Assembly: GCA_023974075.1 (NCBI GenBank)
Contig: CM043789.1
Span: 36,284,161 to 36,348,160 of the forward strand
DNA: 64,000 bases
Direction of reading: 5' to 3'
Source: Chaenocephalus aceratus
Lineage: Eukaryota; Chordata; Actinopteri; Perciformes; Channichthyidae
This document shows, piece by piece, positions 58,347 to 64,000 of the stretch. The translations under genes and the position numbers were made by a program. The notes below the pieces were generated by a model. It made no database searches. It saw only the letters and a program-made list of their open reading frames with translations, and was not told the DNA's origin. The number at the start of each line of letters is the position of its first letter. Position 1 is the stretch's first letter.

Positions 58347-61090
58347 GTTACAGCCATGACATGGGCTCTTTGTTGCTGAACTGCTTATTAATATGCCAAC
58401 ATCCTGACAGTAATACATTTTATTTATAGAGCAATTTTCCAAACAAAATAACAGAGCTTTACAATGTAGAAATGACAGGCAAGCAATTATACAACTATTT
58501 CAAATGTCAATCTGTTTTAATTAAGAACGGCAATGCTCACATATTGCAAAGCAGAATAACATGTTTACTCTGTTCATCGGCATGCTAACATAAGCTAATT
58601 TGCTCAAAACCCAAAGTATAGCTATGGTTAATGTGGGTGTAAATGTGTAAATATGGATAGAAAACATATCTTAGAAAAAGTTAATAATCAAATTGCAACT
58701 TCTGGTAGATTAATATTATAATTCAAAGGTTACTACCTGCAACAAAAACCTTTTAGACCCATTATACATCTACTGCAGCTAAATCTTCCCCAAACCCATG
58801 CTGCTGGGTTAAATGCAGAGAAGAAGCAACAGATTGAGAAAATAATTTTGGAAAGAGTGAACAAACATATGGAGGAACTCTAAAAAAGCAGATATGAGAG
58901 GAAAATAAAGAATGTGCTTTGTATCTGAATATGCTTTAATGTGAAGTCAGTGAAACTCTTTTTCAACTTGAAAAAGAGCGGGGGTTGTTTTCAGTGGCCT
59001 TGAATACAGCTCTATTGATATTAGCTCAGTCAATTAGCACTTTTCCAGGCGTGTGTTTTAAAGTCCCAAGCACTCAACTCGTGCTTTCACATTGGTCCTT
59101 TTAGACTGTCTGGATTTCCTCTTGAATGAAAAGTGACGTTTCATTATAAAGAAAGCAGCTATTAACATAAGCATCATGTCGTTGCTGTTGCCTCTGTGCA
59201 TGCTGAAACTTTTACAGCTGTCAGTTATGGAGATGATAATGACAATGATGCTTTGTTAGCGATGGAGTTGCTAGCTGGAAACTGATGATTGGGGTATCAG
59301 TGACACTTGATCGTACATGATCTAGTAGGAAGACAAACAATCTGACATTTTCATACTGGTAAATGTCTTGTTGATCTGTTGTTGATTAATAAACACAAAT
59401 GATGATCGAACATTAAACAGTGATAGATGGATAAAAACACTCCATTCACACTAAAGCTGGTTGAGTGATAGGAGGCTCTCTAGAGAGCTAAGCAAAGACA
59501 CAACATTAACATTTTAATTTAATATAGTAAAAGGAAAGTCAGACGACCAGCTTATATTTATTTTCTGTCAGCAGCAGGGTGCAACGCAAGTTGTTTTATG
59601 AAGTGCACTCGCCGTTAAGGGCCGTTTTTCCCAAATGTGTACCTTATACTGTGAGTTTATTAGCACAAATTGCAACTAATGATAGTGTTCATTGGCATAT
59701 ACACTGTTGACTATTCGGACCATTAAAATGTGTTAATTGATCCATCAACTGGCAGAAAATGGTAAAAACTAAAATCCTCAAAAGCACATTTTGTCCACAA
59801 GTTAAATAACAAGACATTTTGTTTCCTGTCATTAAAGAAACCACATTTAGTCACATTTTATGAAGCATTTATTTTTCTGAAAGACTCAATCCAATTAATG
59901 GTTAATCCAAAGGGTTGGCGATCAATTCAAAAGCTGGCAATTAATCGCTGCCGTTTAGGAATCACTAGCACAGTGTTCTTGTTGAAGCTCATCAAAAGGA
60001 ATATGATACCCTCAAATAAAGTACTCAAACACTGGGTAATTTTCATAAGGGCTAACACTGCTGATTAAGTGTCAGTTAAAACAACAATAATAATTAGCAG
60101 AAGAGGCTCAGAGAGGGGTGATGGTGAGATGAACCTGAAGAACAGAGGCTGGGGGGGGGGGGTGCAGATAAAGCATCCAGCAGAGAAGAGACGAGGCAGT
60201 GGTGAAGGCAGAGCTGAGGGATAGGAAAATCAGCATTTCAATTACATGAAAGCAATTGTTTTTTATCTTGAGTGCAAGTTAATGAAACTAATTAGTCTTT
60301 GCAGCGTGAACCCTCTGGCACGTCAGATAAACGCCAGAGGCTCAGATAGTGCCAGTCAATGTTTAGCTTACTGCAGTGGAGGGGAAAACAAACAGGGCCT
60401 TATCTCTGCAGCAGGCATTACACCTGGGGTCTACATCGACTTCAAGGCCTCCTTTCACCTCTCCAGGTTACTTAATGGCCATTTACATGAGGCATCCAAC
60501 AACACAAGACTTCTCTCAACTACACGCCTTAAGAACAACTTCATTAGCATTTGATGGAGAGCTCCACCTGGGAATTTAAATATCTATCTGGAATAGTATG
60601 TGGCAGCTCTTAAGAAGCCGAAGCCTTTTCGGCTTTACAAAGGGGTTCATTTGATGCACTGCTATGCACCACAGGTACAAAGACCTGCACAATGCCACAG
60701 TACGTGTATGAGGAATTCACAAAAAAGCATGAGCTACCCAGGATGAGGACACCTGCAGAGGGCTGTGTGTGACTCATGGTGTCTACGAGGGGAGACGGTG
60801 AATCAGAACCAGACAGAGTTGTAAGGCCGTGAAGGAGACATGCAGCATACACAAGGAAAGCTATATTTGTCATGCTTTTTGAATGCTCCTGAATATTTCA
60901 GGAGACGATGCATGACAACAATATAAAACTTTAATAATAGTAATAATCATACTAATAACTTGTATTGTTATTTTGTATATATTGATTGTTGTGTTTTATC
61001 TTAATGTGTGCATATGTGTAAATGTGTCTGTTGATTGCATATATATATGATATACATATTTTATACATATTTGTATTATTGTATTTTGTA
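58347..61090. other. No recognisable gene or mobile element
   Basis: Unassigned DNA; a 12-base G-run at 60151-60162. The segment about 60300-60560 is complex, non-repetitive sequence that could be a conserved noncoding element, but there is no comparison to support that. Confidence 0.5.
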
Positions 61091-61293
61091 TGGGAGGCTG
61101 TGGTTCAGTGGATGTTGCACTGAACTTCGAATCAGGGGGTAGCAAGTTCGAGTCCCACTGCAGTCAGCATGTCGTTGTATCCCTGGGCAAGACTCTTCAC
61201 CCCAAATTGCTCCTGTGGGGATTGCCCACTGTATTGAGTGTGTAAGTCACTTTGGATAAAAGCGTCTAACAAGTAACATGTAATGTAATATAA
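61091..61293 (+). mobile_element. tRNA-derived SINE, second family
   Basis: The head has an A-box-like TGGTTCAGTGG and a B-box-like AAGTTCGAGTCCC. The body has CCTGGGCAAGACTCTTCACC and CTCCTGTGGGGATTGCCC, similar in layout to the SINE at 16295 and 44775. The 3' end differs: CACTTTGGATAAAAGCGTCT followed by ATGTAATGTAAT. Tail exchange between SINEs and different LINEs is a common explanation for a shared body with different ends. Confidence 0.82.
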
Positions 61294-62741
61294 TCGGGAT
61301 TGTTGGACACGTTATTGCAATCTCTCTGTCTGTACAAACACACAGAAAAGTTGACTTTGAATTATTTATATAGGACCTTTCAAGACAAAGTTGCTTGCCA
61401 GTAAAAAAAAAGTAAAAAAAAATAAAATTCTAAACAGATAAAATAATTTTAAATAAAACATTGAATGGAAATCCACTACAATCATCTGTATGTCAAACAA
61501 TTACAGTTTTGTAGTTTTCAATGATATATCAAAATTGATATTGACTATCTGAGGTGACATTTCTTTGTAATTCCTAATTATTCTAAAGCATGTCAGGTAC
61601 AATATCAAACCATTGGCTGCCAGTATACCACCATTTCACATGTTTTATTACTGATAATGTTAAAATATCAAGTATGATATTCTCACAGGAAGGTACTTCA
61701 AAGGTTGCAGATGATGGTACAATGATGGTTCATTAAAAATAAAGGGTACATTTCCCTGAATCATGTGACGTATAACAGACACTGACTAAGCTCGCAATTA
61801 AAACTATAAGGGATTATGAAAAAGCCACAATATACTGTAAATGTGAGTTTTATGGATTGAGAGCGCAGTTCTAAATTTAACAAAGGCCACGTTGAGATTT
61901 GGGGAGCCGTTAACAAAAGCAGCAATACGTCTGATAGAGAGTTAGCGGATCATAGAAATAAGCCAGAGCCGGGTCATTAAAGCCTTTAAACCCATCAGCA
62001 AAATCTTCAAATCAATTTTTAAAAGACAGAGAGGGTTGTTGTGAGATGTAATGGTCATAAAGAGCAGCTTCTATCACACAGAATGAGCAGTGAGAGCTGG
62101 CGCTGAACTATCATGCATGGAAACCATCTCATTGGCAGCAAACACCCAGACGACTGACACAATCCGTGACATCGAACATGAACTTTAGTTTAAAGAATAT
62201 TCATTAAATGGCTCTAACAGCTACATGGAGGATTTATGAATAATACAACTCCTTTGTAGTAACATAAGTTCATCTCGTTTTTTATCCTGGAGTTTCAATG
62301 TGAATGTTTAAGCAAGTTGAATATGCTTCTGGCAAATATTTTATGTGTTTAGTTTAATTTTTAAATTGATGCTTGCAGAGAGCTTGTTCAAAGCTCAGAA
62401 TAGGACAAAAAGGCACTGAGTGATGGAGAATTTAACCGAAAAGGTCAGAACGTTGTGGAGTAACAGCGATAGATTGCCCCCACATTGATCCGACAAAGCA
62501 TCACCTTGTGTTTCTTGTTTTAATACCAACTATTGATTGGCTGACCTTCATGTATATAAATGGACAAACCCCTCAATGTGGCCAGCATGGATTATTTCCA
62601 CTTATATCTGTTTGTCAAAGCTCTTAGGAACCACGGCTTGTCAATCGATAGTCAGAACTTCATGGGGATATTTCGATCCACATCAGAAAGTAATGAAAAA
62701 CAGTATTAGGTGTATTGGCCTCAGTCATATTGGAGTTCACA
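61294..62741. other. No recognisable gene or mobile element
   Basis: Unassigned DNA without supported coding sequence. Confidence 0.5.
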
Positions 62742-62760
62742 GGGGGGGGGGGGAGTAGCA

Positions 62761-62795
62761 GTTAGGGTTAGGGTTAGGGTTAGGGTTAGGGTTAG
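62761..62795 (+). repeat. Interstitial telomeric repeat (TTAGGG)n
   Basis: Five perfect GTTAGG units plus a partial one, i.e. the vertebrate telomere hexamer in the G-strand orientation, with a 12-base G-run about 10 bp upstream (62742-62753). No subtelomeric repeats surround it, so it is an internal insertion, not a chromosome end. Confidence 0.95.
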
Positions 62796-64000
62796 CACAT
62801 TTTGGACAATTGTTGTCACACCCTGTAATAAATTAACAATTGAATGACTTACTCAAGAAACCATTGCAAGAAACCATTATTTGACAGCAGTGCAATGGCT
62901 TAAAATATCCTGCTTTGATCAGCTATATTTATTTAATATTAAACTGCAGCCAGTCATTAAAGATTACCGAATACAAAAACAGTAAAGTCAGTGGACATAT
63001 TTAGTTCTTGTTGTAACCAATACACAGAAAACCCAGAATGTGGAGGGAGATAGAAGTTTGATGGGAAGTGCAGAAGCTTCAACTAGGACAGAATTGTTTT
63101 CTGGTCTCCCACCCGACTGCTAAAAGGTGCTCTAGTAGTGAGAGGAAAACATCAGCATGGCAGGATGCTCATCAGTCGGCACTATGGGTATTCAAACGTT
63201 GGCAGTGTCCAGCAGCTGGTCAGCCATCCAGATCTAGAACACTGGGCCTGCCTCAAAAGCCAATCCCACCAAAAAAGAGAGATGTTCTCAGCATGAATAT
63301 CTTTGAAAGTACTATTCAACTACAAGGTGCCAGCTGAGTCTGAGCGTATCTCAAGTCAATACATAAGGGGGAAAGTATCAGAAACATGTCCTAAAATCTG
63401 AGAAATCTAAAAGCGATGTTCTGTCTCTTGACTCGATTCATGTTTAAATCTGACATTAACCTTAACCCCCTGCTGCTCTATCTCTCCTAGCCCTCAGCTT
63501 TTAAACACACACACAAAAGCAGATTGGATAAACTGGTTCAGTCTCTACTTTAAATTCTCAATCCAAGGGCCACAAGATGAGCAACAGATGGCTGATGCAT
63601 TTGTATGTTCATGTACATGTTGCATCTGTGTAGGTACAACTCATACATTGTGGTTTTCTACAGTGGTATGTCTGAGGGCTGAAAAGCAATCACAGTATAA
63701 GAAGTACTGTATGAAAGAAAAGGAACATTTTGAATATTTTTGGAAATACGCTTATTCCCTTTCTTGCTGAGAGTTAAATGAAACACTCGTGTGACACAAA
63801 GTCGGAAGCGAGCACCTGCAGTCAGCTCATTTAGCCCAGGACAACAACTGGAAACAGAAAGACAGCCTGGACACAATGGTTACAAAATCGGCCCATAACC
63901 TGGTGCCCAGCAACCAGCAGTAACTCATAGGATACTTTTCCTGACCAGGAAATAGTTTGACATAAACGTATAAAATGTTGATGGGACCGCGGCCGTCTAT
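62796..64000. other. No recognisable gene or mobile element
   Basis: Unassigned DNA to the end of the window. Confidence 0.5.

Noticed and set aside
61091..61165. Possible tRNA gene
   Set aside because: The promoter-like boxes belong to a SINE head followed by SINE body and tail.
62761..62795. Chromosome end
   Set aside because: Only about five hexamers, flanked on both sides by ordinary DNA.

Overview
The window looks like nuclear DNA of a ray-finned (teleost) fish. This rests on the repeats: L2/CR1-type LINEs, tRNA-derived SINEs ending in a GCGCTTTGAGTC / AAAGCGCTAT tail, a chromodomain Gypsy retrotransposon, long GT and TC microsatellites, and several short DNA-transposon families common in teleosts. 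A percomorph fish is my guess; the sequence alone does not prove it. I recognise no intact host protein-coding gene. The window reads as an intergenic or intronic landscape in which nearly all identifiable sequence is mobile DNA in varying decay.

Layout. 1-9 kb: unassigned DNA with one 650-bp TA-flanked inverted-repeat transposon (5983-6632). 9-16 kb: an L2 LINE abutting a TIR element, then a decayed multi-exon gene of a teleost multicopy family (12861-15403) with a coding 18-bp minisatellite and a C-terminal Cys/His module. 16-19 kb: a SINE, an antisense LINE and a second copy of the TIR element. 19-31 kb: mostly unassigned, with a short foldback repeat and old repeat fragments. 31-33 kb: a Gypsy element reduced to 1.9 kb by two deletions. 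33-43 kb: LINE tails, a 1-kb near-palindromic foldback element, a MITE, a solo LTR and large microsatellites. 43-48 kb: a 4.5-kb TTAA-flanked DNA transposon nested inside an older MITE. 51-55 kb: a long LINE with esterase-like, endonuclease and reverse transcriptase segments. 56-58 kb: a second MITE copy carrying a LINE insertion, a LINE tail and a hAT-like element with a perfect 8-bp target duplication. 61-64 kb: a SINE and a short interstitial telomeric array.

The most interesting unit is the 43269-47800 transposon. Its minus strand carries a multi-exon transposase remnant with a THAP-like DNA-binding N-terminus. Its plus strand carries a spliced Cys-rich protein resembling the intracellular C-terminal (ballast) domain of the P2X7 receptor. 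The two genes converge, with poly(A) signals about 90 bp apart. TTAA target duplications, matched terminal inverted repeats and a paralogous empty site elsewhere in the window define the insertion exactly. THAP plus TTAA suggests the Kolobok superfamily. This copy is dead: its transposase core is deleted, a SINE splits its C-terminus, and the second gene has a frame change and a stop.
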